A stretch of 64,000 nucleotides of DNA from Phreatobacter oligotrophus (lineage in GTDB: Bacteria; Pseudomonadota; Alphaproteobacteria; Rhizobiales; Phreatobacteraceae), in contig NZ_PZZL01000003.1 of the NCBI RefSeq assembly GCF_003046185.1, forward strand, positions 434,001-498,000. Reading direction: 5' to 3'. Under the pieces are notes generated by a model, which was not told the DNA's origin, searched no databases, and saw only the letters and a list, made by a program, of their open reading frames with translations. Positions 53,380 to 62,077 of this stretch are shown piece after piece. Positions within the stretch are counted from its first letter, which is position 1, and every line of letters begins with the position of its first letter. Made by a program: the position numbers and the translations under genes.

Positions 53380-53713
53380 CGAAGCCCCTCACCCTTCCCT
53401 CTCCCCGCGTGCGGGGAGAGGGGGCAACAGCGTTGAGGCTTCATCGGCGACGGTCGTGCTTGGCACCGCGACAGAGAAACAGCGCGACATCGTGGTCCTC
53501 CTCTCCCCGCCTGCGGGGAGAGGGGGCAACAGCGTTGAGGCTTCGTCGGCGACGGTCGTGCTTGGCACGACGACAGAGAAACAGCGCGACATCGTGGTCC
53601 CCCTCTCCCCGCGTGCGGGGAGAGGGAAGGGTGAGGGGCCATCCGCCCACCCGAGCCACAGAGGACGGCAAGGGGGGCGGATCAATCGTCGGCCCGATGA
53701 GCCCGTTCGCCCC
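53380..53713. other. Non-coding gap after gluQ filled by a tandem repeat
   Basis: The 334 bases between the convergent gluQ and acyl-CoA ligase genes consist mainly of the 102-bp tandem repeat described at 53390 to 53640, then about 70 bases without recognisable content. The open frames in it run through the repeat and look spurious. Confidence 0.8.
53390..53640. repeat. 102-bp tandem repeat bounded by three GC-rich hairpins
   Basis: The hairpin CTCTCCCCGC-n-TGCGGGGAGAG occurs three times, with its GCGGGGAGAG half at 53411, 53513 and 53615, so the spacing is exactly 102 bases. The two spacers (GGGCAACAGCGTTGAGGCTT and onward) are nearly identical, differing at a few bases. The outer ends, CCCCTCACCCTTCCCTC and GAGGGAAGGGTGAGGGG, are inverted to each other. 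Confidence 0.85.
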
Positions 53714-55255
53714 TCAGATCGTCCGGCCCGCCGCCGCCCAATAGGGATCGCGCAGCCGCCGCTTGAAGATCTTGCCGGAATCCTCCCGTGGGAGGTTGTG
53801 GCTGACTTCGATCGTCCGCGGCACCTTGTAGTCGGCGATGCGCGCGGCGAGCTTCGCCTTCAGCTCGTCGACGCGGATCTCGACGCCCGGCTGCGGCTCC
53901 ACCACCGCCATGACGCTCTCGCCGAACTCGGCATGGGGGATGCCGAAGACGGCGCAGTCGCGCACCTCCGGCAGGCCGAGCAAGGCGGCCTCGATCTCGG
54001 CGGGATAGATGTTCACGCCGCCGGCGATGATCATGTCGCGCTTGCGGTCGCAGAGGAACACGTGGCCGTCGGCATCGACATAACCAACGTCGCCGCAGGT
54101 GATGAAACCGTCGCGGTCGACCTCGCGCCGCTTCTCCGGCGCCTTGTGGTAGGTGAATTCGGGATAGCCGGCGATGCGGCAATAGAGTTCGCCGATGGCG
54201 CCCTGCGGCAGCACGGCGCCCGTCTCGTCGACGACGCGGATCTCCGCGCCCGGTGACAGCCGCCCGACCGTCCCGGGCTTCAGGAGCGCGTCCTGCGAGG
54301 TCGCGAAGGTCACCGGCCCCGTCTCGGTGCCGCCGTAGAACTCATGGATCACCGGCCCCCACCAGGCGATCATCGCCGCCTTGACGTCCGCGGGGCAGGG
54401 CGCGGCGGCATGGATGACGAAGCGCAGCGAGGAGCTGTCGTAGCGGGCGCGGACCGCCTCGGGCAGCTTCAGGAGCCGCACGAACATGGTCGGCACCATG
54501 AAGATCGTATCGATCCGGTGCTCCTCGATCAGTCGAAGCATCTCCTCGGCATCGAAGCGCGGCATGAGCACCAGCACGCCGCCGAGGCGCCCCGCGCGGA
54601 TGCCGAAGGAATTGGGCGCGGAATGATAGAGCGGCCCCGGCAGCAGCGCGCGGACGCCGGGCCTCAGGCCATAGACGAGGGCGCGCAGGCCCTCGGTCGC
54701 CTTGGCTTCCTCCGGGGTCGGCGCCTTGCGGCGCACGCCCTTCGGCCGGCCTGTCGTGCCGGAGGTGTAGATCATGCTCATCGGCGCCGGGCGGGCGGCG
54801 CCCGCATAGGGCTCCTGGCGCGCCATCCAGGCCTCCAGGGCCTCGGCGCCGGCGAGGGCCGTGCCCGGCCTCTGCGGGAAATGCTCCGCCACCTCCGGCG
54901 GCACCGGCACGGCGAGCACGGTGAGCCCCTCCGGCAGGTGGCCTGCGAGCGGCTCCAGCAGGTCGTCATGGCCGACCAGCACCTTGGCGTCGCAATCGTC
55001 GAGGATGTAGCGGATCTCGTCGGGCTTCAGGTGCCAGTTCACCGGCACCGCATAGGCGCCGAGCGTTGCCGCCGCATAGGTCGCCTCGAGGAAGGCGATG
55101 TCGTTGCGCATCAGGATGGCGACGCAATCGCCGGGCCCGACGCCGAGCCGCTCCAGCCCGCCGGCGATGCGCCGGGTGCGGGTTTCGATGGCCTCGGGGT
55201 CGCGCTGCCGCGCGCCGCTGACGATGCCGCGCGACAGGGGTGTTTCCTCAGGCAT
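53714..55255 (-). CDS. AMP-forming acyl-CoA ligase (copy downstream)
   Basis: A 513-residue ANL-superfamily ligase that activates a carboxylate through an acyl-adenylate. The P-loop is MIYTSGTTGRPKGV near residue 160; HEFYGGTETGPVTF near residue 310, GDVGYVDADGHVFLCDR and the C-terminal Lys motif LPREDSGKIFKRRLRD are in the expected order. Together with the gene upstream (27 bases away) it could feed the acyl-CoA dehydrogenase cluster. Substrate is unknown; relatives act on fatty and aromatic acids. It starts MPEETPLSRG. Confidence 0.9.
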   Translation of the reverse strand: MPEETPLSRGIVSGARQRDPEAIETRTRRIAGGLERLGVGPGDCVAILMRNDIAFLEATYAAATLGAYAVPVNWHLKPDEIRYILDDCDAKVLVGHDDLLEPLAGHLPEGLTVLAVPVPPEVAEHFPQRPGTALAGAEALEAWMARQEPYAGAARPAPMSMIYTSGTTGRPKGVRRKAPTPEEAKATEGLRALVYGLRPGVRALLPGPLYHSAPNSFGIRAGRLGGVLVLMPRFDAEEMLRLIEEHRIDTIFMVPTMFVRLLKLPEAVRARYDSSSLRFVIHAAAPCPADVKAAMIAWWGPVIHEFYGGTETGPVTFATSQDALLKPGTVGRLSPGAEIRVVDETGAVLPQGAIGELYCRIAGYPEFTYHKAPEKRREVDRDGFITCGDVGYVDADGHVFLCDRKRDMIIAGGVNIYPAEIEAALLGLPEVRDCAVFGIPHAEFGESVMAVVEPQPGVEIRVDELKAKLAARIADYKVPRTIEVSHNLPREDSGKIFKRRLRDPYWAAAGRTI

Positions 55256-55282
55256 GGCGGCCCTCCCGGCCTCCTCGCGCCC

Positions 55283-56845
55283 TCAGTTGACGGCGCGCGC
55301 CCGCCCCTCCCAATGGGGGCTTCTCAGGGCGGTTTTCAGGATCTTGTTCGCCTGCGACAGCGGCATCTCGTCCCTGACCTCGATGGTCTGCGGGCATTTG
55401 AAGCCGGCGATGCGCGTCTTGCAGTGGGCGATGATCTCCTCCGCCGTGGCGCTCTGCCCGGCCTTGAAGGTGACGACGGCGTGCACCGCCTCGCCCCAGA
55501 TGTCATGCGGCACGCCGATGACGGCGCATTCGCGGATCGCCGGGTGGGTGAGGACGGCGTTCTCGACCTCGATCGAATAGACGTTCTCGCCGCCGGTCAC
55601 GATCATGTCCTTGATGCGGTCGGAGACGAAGAGATAGCCGTCGGCGTCGAGATAGCCGGCATCGCCGGTGTGCATGTAGCCGCCGCGCAGGGCCTCCGCC
55701 GTCATTTCCGGCTGGCCCCAGTAGCCCTTCATCACCGTCGCTCCGGCGACGATGATCTCGCCGATCTGGCCGACCGGCACGTCGCGGTCGTTCTCGTCCA
55801 CCACCCTGATGTCGCAGCCGACGATGGCCCGCCCGCCCGAGGCGAGGCGATGCACCTTGGCGGGGTCGAGCGAATGGTCCGCGGGCTCGAGATAGGTGCA
55901 GGCCGGGGAGAGCTCGGTCATGCCATAGGCCTGGGCGAAGCGGACATGCGGCAGCCGCTGGATCAGCGCCTCAAGCGTCGCCACCGGCATGGGGGCGCCG
56001 CCATAGCCGATGAGCTGCAGCGAGGAGAGATCGTAACGGTCGAGATCCGGCTCGTTGAGGATCATCGTCATCATGGTCGGCACCATGGAGGTCATGGTGA
56101 TCCGATGGGTCTGGATGGCCTCCAGAACGCCCTTCACCGTGAAGCGCGGAATGACGACATGGGTCGCGCCCAGCAGCGTGTTGGTGAAGACGCGGGATCC
56201 CGCGGCCGCATGATAGAGCGGCCCGGCATGGAGCCCGACCACCGAGCTGTCGAGCTTGGTGTGGACCATGCCGCCGAAGGAATTGGCCATGCAGTTGGTA
56301 TGGGTGAGCATGACGCCCTTGGAGCGCCCGGTCGTGCCGCCCGTGTAGAACAGCACCGCGATGTCGTCGCCGCCGCGCCGCGCGTCCGGGGCGGGCTCCG
56401 CGCCCGCCAGAGCCGCGTCATAGGCGATCATGCCGGCCGGGCAGGGCCCTTCGCCGGCATGGATCATGTGGGCGAGGTCCGGGCATTGCGGCTTCAGGGC
56501 CTCGGCCATCTCGACGAAGTCGTCGCCGACGAGAAGGACCTTGGCGCCGCAATCCTGCATGAGGAAGGTCGTCTCCGGCAGCGCATAGCGGGTGGAGACC
56601 GGCACGGCGATGCCGCCGGCCCAGAAGGCCGCGAAGAAGAACTCGAGGTAGCGGTCGGAGGAATGCGAGAGCATGGCGACGCGGTCGCCCGGCTGGAAGC
56701 CGAGACCCTTAAGGACCCCCGCGAGCCGCGCCACCCGGTCCAGGAACTGCGTGTAGGTCCAGCGCCGCTCGGCGAAGACCACGGCGGTCTTGTCCGGAAA
56801 CAGCCGTTGCGCCCGGTGCAGGGCAAGGGTGAGCTGCATCGTCAT
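55283..56845 (-). CDS. AMP-forming acyl-CoA ligase (copy upstream)
   Basis: A 520-residue ANL-superfamily ligase of the long-chain/medium-chain acyl-CoA synthetase type. The P-loop is LFYTGGTTGRSKGVMLTH near residue 170; QAYGMTELSPACTYL near residue 310, TGDAGYLDADGYLFVSDR and the C-terminal MPLSQANKILKTALR with its catalytic Lys follow. It is the first gene of a two-gene unit with the ligase downstream. The site TATTTC-N7-GAAACG lies about 100 bases upstream of its start. Confidence 0.91.
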   Translation of the reverse strand: MTMQLTLALHRAQRLFPDKTAVVFAERRWTYTQFLDRVARLAGVLKGLGFQPGDRVAMLSHSSDRYLEFFFAAFWAGGIAVPVSTRYALPETTFLMQDCGAKVLLVGDDFVEMAEALKPQCPDLAHMIHAGEGPCPAGMIAYDAALAGAEPAPDARRGGDDIAVLFYTGGTTGRSKGVMLTHTNCMANSFGGMVHTKLDSSVVGLHAGPLYHAAAGSRVFTNTLLGATHVVIPRFTVKGVLEAIQTHRITMTSMVPTMMTMILNEPDLDRYDLSSLQLIGYGGAPMPVATLEALIQRLPHVRFAQAYGMTELSPACTYLEPADHSLDPAKVHRLASGGRAIVGCDIRVVDENDRDVPVGQIGEIIVAGATVMKGYWGQPEMTAEALRGGYMHTGDAGYLDADGYLFVSDRIKDMIVTGGENVYSIEVENAVLTHPAIRECAVIGVPHDIWGEAVHAVVTFKAGQSATAEEIIAHCKTRIAGFKCPQTIEVRDEMPLSQANKILKTALRSPHWEGRARAVN

Positions 56846-56941
56846 GGCGCGGTCCCCCGCCTCGCCCCACGATGGCCTGCCATGCCCGTCATGCCGTCCG
56901 CCCCATCTGCCCCGGTGGTGCCGGGCTCATTCATGAAGCGC

Positions 56942-56960
56942 TATTTCTCACCATGAAACG
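56942..56960. promoter_or_regulatory. TATTTC-N7-GAAACG site, candidate operator (site 3)
   Basis: TATTTC-TCACCAT-GAAACG has the same TTTC-N7-GAAA core and spacing as the sites at 35003 and 42298. It is 97 to 115 bases before the start of the upstream acyl-CoA ligase on the minus strand. Confidence 0.4.
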
Positions 56961-57002
56961 CCCCGCTGCAACCGCGCCGGACGGGGGAGGGGTCGGGACG
57001 AC

Positions 57003-57028
57003 AAAAGCCCGCGCCGGGCAGCGCGGGC
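57003..57028 (-). terminator. Rho-independent terminator of cysE
   Basis: Read on the minus strand, GCCCGCGC-TGCCCG-GCGCGGGC forms an 8-bp perfect stem followed by TTTTG. It lies 30 bases after the cysE stop, in the right orientation. Confidence 0.85.
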
Positions 57029-57057
57029 CTTGCATCGGGGATGTCTGAGGGGAGGCG

Positions 57058-57912
57058 TCAGATCACGTAGTTGAAGCCGTCCACCGCCTCGCGGGCGAGG
57101 ATCTGGTCCATGGAGCGCGAGGGCTCGGCGCAGCCCGCCGTGCCGACGGGCTTGGCCGGCACGCCGGCGACCGTCGTGTTCGGCGCGACAGGCTGGAGCA
57201 CCACCGAACCGGCGGCGACGCGCGCGCAGCGGCCGATCTCGATATTGCCGAGGATCTTGGCGCCGGCGCCGATCAGCACGCCGCGGCGAATCTTCGGATG
57301 GCGGTCGCCCGCCTCCTTGCCGGTTCCGCCCAGCGTCACGCCCTGGAGGATCGAGACGTCGTCCTCGATCACCGCCGTCTCGCCCACGACGAGGCCGGTG
57401 GCATGGTCGAGGAACACGCCCTTGCCCATGCGCACGGCCGGGTTGATGTCGGTCTGGAAGACCTCCGACGAGCGGCTCTGCAGGTAGAGCGCGAAGTCGC
57501 GGCGGCCCTGTCCGAGCAGCCAATGGGCGACGCGATGCGCCTGGATGGCGTGGTAGCCCTTGAAGAACAGCACCGGCTCGATCAGCCGGTCGGCGGCCGG
57601 GTCGCGGTCGATCACCGCGGCGGCGTCGGCGCGCATGGCCTCGGCGATGGCCGGGGAGGCCTCCAGCGCTTCGGTGAAGGCGTCGTGCACCACATCCGCC
57701 GGCACGTCCGACGTGGCGAGGCGGGCGGCGACGCGGCGGGCCACCGCATCCTCGAAGGACGAGGCGCGGCCGATGGTGCGCAGCACCAGCGTGGCGATCT
57801 CGGGATTCGCGGCAGCGCTCGCCTCGGCCTCGGTGCGCAGGCGGTGCCAGGCGAGGTCGGCGGTGTCGGACGGCAGCGGGATGACGGTGCCGGTGGTCTG
57901 CGGCTTGGCCAT
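57058..57912 (-). CDS. cysE: Serine O-acetyltransferase
   Basis: A 284-residue enzyme that acetylates serine with acetyl-CoA, the first step of cysteine synthesis. The N-terminal helical domain (about 20 to 150, LIEPVLFFKGYHAIQAHR) is followed by left-handed beta-helix hexapeptides (DINPAVRMGKGVFLDHATGL, VTLGGTGKEAGDRHPKI, AGSVVLQPVAPNTTVAGVPA). The last residue is Ile, as needed by relatives to dock into cysteine synthase. ATG 57912 has GGAGG about 12 bases upstream. It ends at a clear terminator. Confidence 0.95.
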   Translation of the reverse strand: MAKPQTTGTVIPLPSDTADLAWHRLRTEAEASAAANPEIATLVLRTIGRASSFEDAVARRVAARLATSDVPADVVHDAFTEALEASPAIAEAMRADAAAVIDRDPAADRLIEPVLFFKGYHAIQAHRVAHWLLGQGRRDFALYLQSRSSEVFQTDINPAVRMGKGVFLDHATGLVVGETAVIEDDVSILQGVTLGGTGKEAGDRHPKIRRGVLIGAGAKILGNIEIGRCARVAAGSVVLQPVAPNTTVAGVPAKPVGTAGCAEPSRSMDQILAREAVDGFNYVI

Positions 57913-58314
57913 GAGGGAAAAATCCTCCGCAGGATCAGCTTGGAGGGGGAATAAGACCTCCGTACGACGCCGATTCAAGTCAATTCGACGGGATAGAATG
58001 GTCGTCTGCGAACGCGGTGAACGACGGAATGACCTTTCCGTTCCCTGCCTTGTCGAGAGGTGATTGATCCTCGTGACAGCGGCGCGCATTGCACAGCGCG
58101 AGTGCGTCCTTCGAGGCTCGCCGCTGATGCTGACGCATCATGCGGCTCGCACCTCAGGATGAGGATGGACGGAGATTTGCACGCAAAAGGGCGGCAGCCC
58201 AGTTCGATCCGCCCTGCAGGTCACCCCATTCCTCATCCTGAGGTGCGAGCGGCAGCGAGCCTCGAAGGACGCACTTCCTTGATGCAGCGACAGATGCGGA
58301 CAGAGGCCAGCGCC
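57913..58314. other. Gap between rpoN and cysE with cysE leader and inverted repeat
   Basis: Of these 402 bases, about 57913 to 58080 should hold the cysE promoter and leader; a TTGACT on the minus strand near 57980 is a possible -35 box, but I see no good -10 at the right distance. The rest is the long inverted repeat at 58101 to 58275. The hpf and ptsN genes that often follow rpoN are not here. Confidence 0.6.
58101..58275. repeat. 175-bp inverted repeat with an extra small palindrome in one arm
   Basis: AGTGCGTCCTTCGAGGCTCG plus CTCGCACCTCAGGATGAGG on the left pair with CCTCATCCTGAGGTGCGAG plus CGAGCCTCGAAGGACGCACT on the right. The left arm carries about 19 extra bases containing GATGC-TGAC-GCATC. 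The loop is about 65 bases. This looks like an extragenic repeat common in related genomes. Confidence 0.8.
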
Positions 58315-59844
58315 TCACACCGCCATGGCCTGCTTCTCGCGCCGGCGCTGCACGGAGGAGGGAATGCGCAGGGCCTCGCGATACTTCGCCACCGTGCGGC
58401 GGGCGATGTCGATGCCGGCGTCCTTGAGCTTGTCCATGATCGCATCGTCCGAGAGCACGTCGTCCGGCGTCTCGGCATCGATCATCTGCTTGATGCGGTA
58501 GCGCACGGCTTCCGCCGAATGGCTCTCGCCGCCCTCCGAGCTCGCGATCGACGAGGTGAAGAAGTACTTCATCTCGAAAATGCCGCGGCTGGTGGCGATC
58601 GACTTGTTCGAGGTGACGCGCGACACGGTCGATTCATGCATGCCGATGGCGTCGGCGATGGTCTTGAGGTTCAAGGGCCTCAGATACTGCACGCCGAGGG
58701 CGAAGAAGGCGTCCTGCTGGCGGACGATCTCGGTGGCCACTTTCAGGATCGTGCGGGCGCGCTGGTCGAGGGCGCGGGCAAGCCAGGTCGCGGTCTGCAG
58801 CGCATCGGCGAGGAAGGCCTTCTCGCCGTCGCTCTTCGTCGTCTTCGACACCCGCGCGTAGTAGCTCTGGTTGACCAGCACCTTCGGCAGCGTCTCGCTG
58901 TTCAGCTCGACAATCCAGCCGCCATCCGGGCCGGCGCGCACCATCACGTCCGGCACGAGCGGCTGCACCGGCGCAAAGCCGAATGCGAGGCCCGGCTTGG
59001 GGTTCAGGCGGCGGATCTCGGCGACCATGTCGGCGAGGTCCTCCTCGTCCACGGCGCAGAGCTTGCGGAGCTGGGCGTAGTCGCGCTTCGCCAGGAGGTC
59101 GAGATGGCCGACCAGCACCTGCATGGCCGGGTCGTAGCGATCCTTGTCGCGCAGCTGGATGGCGAGGCATTCGGCAAGGTTGCGGGCGGCAACGCCCGAG
59201 GGCTCGAAGCTCTGGATGACCTCCAGCACGCTGACGACATCCTCGACCTCGGCGCCTAGCCGCTCGGCGACATCCTCGACCGTCACGGTGAGGTAGCCGG
59301 CATCGTCGATGGCATCGATCAGCATCTGCCCGATCAGCCGGTCGGCCGGCACCTCGACCGCCAGCGCCAGCTGGTTCGATAGATGGTCCTGCAGCGACAG
59401 GTCGGCCGAGACGAAGGCTTCGAGATTGTAGTCCTCGTTGTCACTGCCGCCTGAGCCGACATTGGCCCAGGACGAGGTCATCGGGTCGGAGGCCGCGTCC
59501 ACGTGCTTGGCCTCGGGACCCTTGTCGTCCGGAAAGACATTTTCGAGTTCGGTGCCGAGCCGGTCCTCGATATCGGTCCGGCTGTTGCCCATGTCGTCGC
59601 CGAGCCAGTCGCCGGCCTGGGCATCGCCGCCATCGGCGATGGTGGGAGCCTCCGGCGCCTCGCCCTCGACCGAGGGCTCGGGCGCATCGGCACGCTCCAG
59701 GAGCGGATTCTTCTCCAGCTCCTGTTCGACATAGGCGACGAGATCGAGGTTCGACAGCTGCAGGAGCTTGATGGCCTGCATGAGCTGGGGCGTCATGACC
59801 AGGGACTGGCCGACGCGAAGCTCCAATCGTGCAGACAGGGCCAT
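58315..59844 (-). CDS. rpoN: RNA polymerase sigma-54 factor
   Basis: A 509-residue sigma-54 that directs polymerase to -24/-12 promoters activated by enhancer-binding proteins. The N-terminal activator region is SLVMTPQLMQAIKLLQLSN; the acidic middle (about residues 60 to 130) is typical; the core-binding part follows; the C-terminal DNA-binding region holds STVSRVTSNKS and the RpoN box ARRTVAKYRE (residues 481 to 490). In many relatives rpoN directly follows lptB; here an opposite-strand SnoaL-like gene separates them, so rpoN needs its own promoter within 59845 to 60039. Confidence 0.97.
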   Translation of the reverse strand: MALSARLELRVGQSLVMTPQLMQAIKLLQLSNLDLVAYVEQELEKNPLLERADAPEPSVEGEAPEAPTIADGGDAQAGDWLGDDMGNSRTDIEDRLGTELENVFPDDKGPEAKHVDAASDPMTSSWANVGSGGSDNEDYNLEAFVSADLSLQDHLSNQLALAVEVPADRLIGQMLIDAIDDAGYLTVTVEDVAERLGAEVEDVVSVLEVIQSFEPSGVAARNLAECLAIQLRDKDRYDPAMQVLVGHLDLLAKRDYAQLRKLCAVDEEDLADMVAEIRRLNPKPGLAFGFAPVQPLVPDVMVRAGPDGGWIVELNSETLPKVLVNQSYYARVSKTTKSDGEKAFLADALQTATWLARALDQRARTILKVATEIVRQQDAFFALGVQYLRPLNLKTIADAIGMHESTVSRVTSNKSIATSRGIFEMKYFFTSSIASSEGGESHSAEAVRYRIKQMIDAETPDDVLSDDAIMDKLKDAGIDIARRTVAKYREALRIPSSVQRRREKQAMAV

Positions 59845-60039
59845 CGGTATCCTTTTGCTTCACCCGGATTGGGCGCGATGGCCGATCATAGGGGGCGGCC
59901 GCCGCGTTTAGCAAGGTTCATGCCATGGTTGATGGCACGACACCGATGACTGACGGGTTAAGAGCGGCGCGAGAACATCCTTGACGCCGGCGCCCGTTGA
60001 GTCACCTGTGACATGACGCAGCGGAAGAGGATGATCCTG

Positions 60040-60498
60040 ATGCGCCGATTTTGGCTGGCCGTCTCTGCCCTGTCCATCGCCCTCATGGGGGCCTTCCCAA
60101 CGCTCGCCGCAGCCGCGCCGGCGGACGAAGCCAATGCCGTGGTGGATGCCTGGGTGGCGCGCTACAGCGCCAATGATCGCGACGGCGTCGTCGCGCTCTA
60201 TGCCCCCGATGCGATCCTCCTCGGCACCACCAGCCCCGTCATCTCCGAGGGGACGGAGCAGATCCGCACCTATTTCGATGAGCTTCCCGGCAGTGGCCGG
60301 TCCAACCGCATCACCGATCGCCGCACGCGCGTCCTGTCGCCCGATGCGGTGCTGTCGACGGGCTTCTATGCCTTCGCCCGGGCCGCCGAGGGCAACGTGC
60401 CGCGCCCCTCGCGCTTTTCCATGCTGCTGGTGCGACGGGACGGCCGCTGGCTGATCCTGCATCACCACTCCTCGCCTTACTCGGCGGTGCGGCGCTAG
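60040..60498 (+). CDS. Secreted SnoaL/DUF4440-like protein
   Basis: A 152-residue exported protein with a cone-shaped alpha+beta fold of the SnoaL/ketosteroid-isomerase-like group (SgcJ/EcaC, CaMKII-association type). The signal peptide is MRRFWLAVSALSIALMGAFP; the fold is seen in VVDAWVARYSANDRDGVVALY, APDAILLGTT, EGTEQIRTYFDELP and DGRWLILHHHSSPY. Of the ATGs at 60013, 60031 and 60040, the last is preferred because AGAGG lies 9 bases before it. It converges with lptB, one base between stops. Function unknown. Confidence 0.82.
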   Translation: MRRFWLAVSALSIALMGAFPTLAAAAPADEANAVVDAWVARYSANDRDGVVALYAPDAILLGTTSPVISEGTEQIRTYFDELPGSGRSNRITDRRTRVLSPDAVLSTGFYAFARAAEGNVPRPSRFSMLLVRRDGRWLILHHHSSPYSAVRR

Positions 60499-60499
60499 G

Positions 60500-61390
60500 T
60501 CAGAGCCGGAATTCTTCGCCGAGATAGAGGCGGCGCACGTCCGGATTGGCGACGATCTCGTCCGGCGTGCCTTCCATCAGCACCTGGCCGGAATGGATGA
60601 TGTAGGCGCGGTCGATGAGGCCGAGCGTCTCACGGACATTGTGGTCGGTGATGAGCACGCCGATGCCGCGCTCCTTCAGGTGCCGGACCAGGTTCTGGAT
60701 GTCGCCGACTGCGATCGGGTCGATGCCGGCGAAGGGCTCGTCGAGCAGCATGAAGGAGGGCCGCGTCGCCAGCGCGCGGGCGATTTCGAGACGCCGGCGC
60801 TCGCCGCCCGACAGGGCGATGGCCGGGCTCTTGCGCAGCCGGGTGATGGTGAACTCCTCGAGCAGCTCGTCGAGGTCTCGCTCGCGCTTGGCCTTGTCCT
60901 TCTCGGTCACCTCGAGGACGGCGCGGATATTGTCCTCGACATTGAGGCCGCGGAAGATCGAGGCCTCCTGCGGCAGGTAGCCGATGCCGAGGCGGGCGCG
61001 GCGATACATGGGCAGCGCGGTGATGTCGTGGCCGTCGAGCTCGATATGGCCCTTGTCGGCCTCGACCAGGCCCGTGATCATGTAGAAGACGGTGGTCTTG
61101 CCAGCCCCGTTGGGGCCGAGCAGGCCGACGGCCTCGCCGCGCCGCAGGTCGAGGCTGACGCCGCGCACGACGGCGCGGCCCTTGTAGCTCTTCCACACGC
61201 CATGGACCGACAGCACGCCCTGGCCGGAGCGTGGCTCTTCCTGTTCACGCGGCAGCGGGGCGGGCGGCGGCTGGTCGAGCTCGGCGACCTGCGCCGCCAT
61301 TTCCTTCACCAGCCAGTCCCCGTCGACGGGCTCCGGCGCCGGAGCCGGCTTGCGGCCCATCAGGCCGGTGACGCGATCGAGGACGGACAC
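60500..61390 (-). CDS. lptB: LPS export ABC transporter ATP-binding protein LptB
   Basis: A 296-residue ATPase that powers lipopolysaccharide transport with LptF, LptG and LptC. Walker A GPNGAGKTTVFYMITGL near residue 95, the signature LSGGERRRLEIARAL, Walker B FMLLDEPFAGIDPI and the His switch LITDHNVRETL are all present. Residues 1 to about 57 are a Pro/Glu-rich extension not found in E. coli LptB (about 240 residues). It is last in lptC-lptA-lptB, 12 bases after lptA. Confidence 0.95.
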   Translation of the reverse strand: MSVLDRVTGLMGRKPAPAPEPVDGDWLVKEMAAQVAELDQPPPAPLPREQEEPRSGQGVLSVHGVWKSYKGRAVVRGVSLDLRRGEAVGLLGPNGAGKTTVFYMITGLVEADKGHIELDGHDITALPMYRRARLGIGYLPQEASIFRGLNVEDNIRAVLEVTEKDKAKRERDLDELLEEFTITRLRKSPAIALSGGERRRLEIARALATRPSFMLLDEPFAGIDPIAVGDIQNLVRHLKERGIGVLITDHNVRETLGLIDRAYIIHSGQVLMEGTPDEIVANPDVRRLYLGEEFRL

Positions 61391-61402
61391 GAGGCGGGGG
61401 CC

Positions 61403-62077
61403 TCAGCCGCGCGAGCCGCGGACTTGCGGCCGGCTGGGCGCGCAATCCGGATTGTTGGCGCCGCCGCCCGGCGCGCCGCCACCGCCACCCTGCAGGATGC
61501 CGGAGACACGTCCGCCCGAGGGAGCCGCATCCAGGCGGACGCGGTTGGCGGTGAGATCGGCATGCAGGCGGGCGCCGCGCAGCACGTTCTCGCACTGGGT
61601 CAGCGTGACATTGCCCTCCATGATCGCCTCGTTGCGGCGGGCGTCGAAGGAGCCGCGCTCGGCGGTCGCCGTCTGGTTCTTGGAGCGCACCACGACGCCG
61701 CCCTGCATCTCGAAGCGGCGGACGTTCTGCGTCGGGGTATTGCCGCCGGGGGCCGCCTGGCCCTGGCGCGGCGTGGTGGTCGCGGCGCGGCCGGCAGCCG
61801 AATTGTCCTCGTAGAAGATGACGAGGCGAGCGGTCTGCAGCGTCGACTCACCCTGCTGGATGCGGACATTGCCGGAGAGGACGGCGCGCTTCTCGTTGTC
61901 GAAGACCTCGGCCCGGTCGGCCTCGAAATTGATCGGCTCGCTGCGGTTCTGGGTGAAGCCCACGAAGGGGCTGCCCGCCTGCTGGGCGAGGGCCGGCGAG
62001 GCGAGTCCGAGGGCCAGGACGGCTGCCGCCGAGGCGCGCCGCAGGACGGAAACCGGGGCGGTGCAAGCCGGCATCAT
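61403..62077 (-). CDS. lptA: LPS-transport periplasmic protein LptA (OstA-like)
   Basis: A 224-residue periplasmic protein that bridges the inner and outer membrane LPS transport complexes. The signal peptide LRRASAAAVLALGLASPALA is followed by the OstA/LptA domain (INFEADRAEVFDNEKRAVLSGNV, FEMQGGVVVRS, RGSFDARRNEAIMEGNVTL) and a Gly-rich C-terminal tail. ATG 62077 overlaps the lptC stop by 4 bases (ATGA). Operon with lptC and lptB supports the call. Confidence 0.93.
   Translation of the reverse strand: MMPACTAPVSVLRRASAAAVLALGLASPALAQQAGSPFVGFTQNRSEPINFEADRAEVFDNEKRAVLSGNVRIQQGESTLQTARLVIFYEDNSAAGRAATTTPRQGQAAPGGNTPTQNVRRFEMQGGVVVRSKNQTATAERGSFDARRNEAIMEGNVTLTQCENVLRGARLHADLTANRVRLDAAPSGGRVSGILQGGGGGAPGGGANNPDCAPSRPQVRGSRG

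Noticed and set aside
53390-53640. CRISPR-like array of three GC-rich palindromes
   Set aside because: The two spacers are nearly identical and about 80 bases long, and no cas genes are present. It is a tandem repeat.
54344-56956. 870-residue open frame on the plus strand
   Set aside because: It is antisense to both acyl-CoA ligases, which have all expected motifs.
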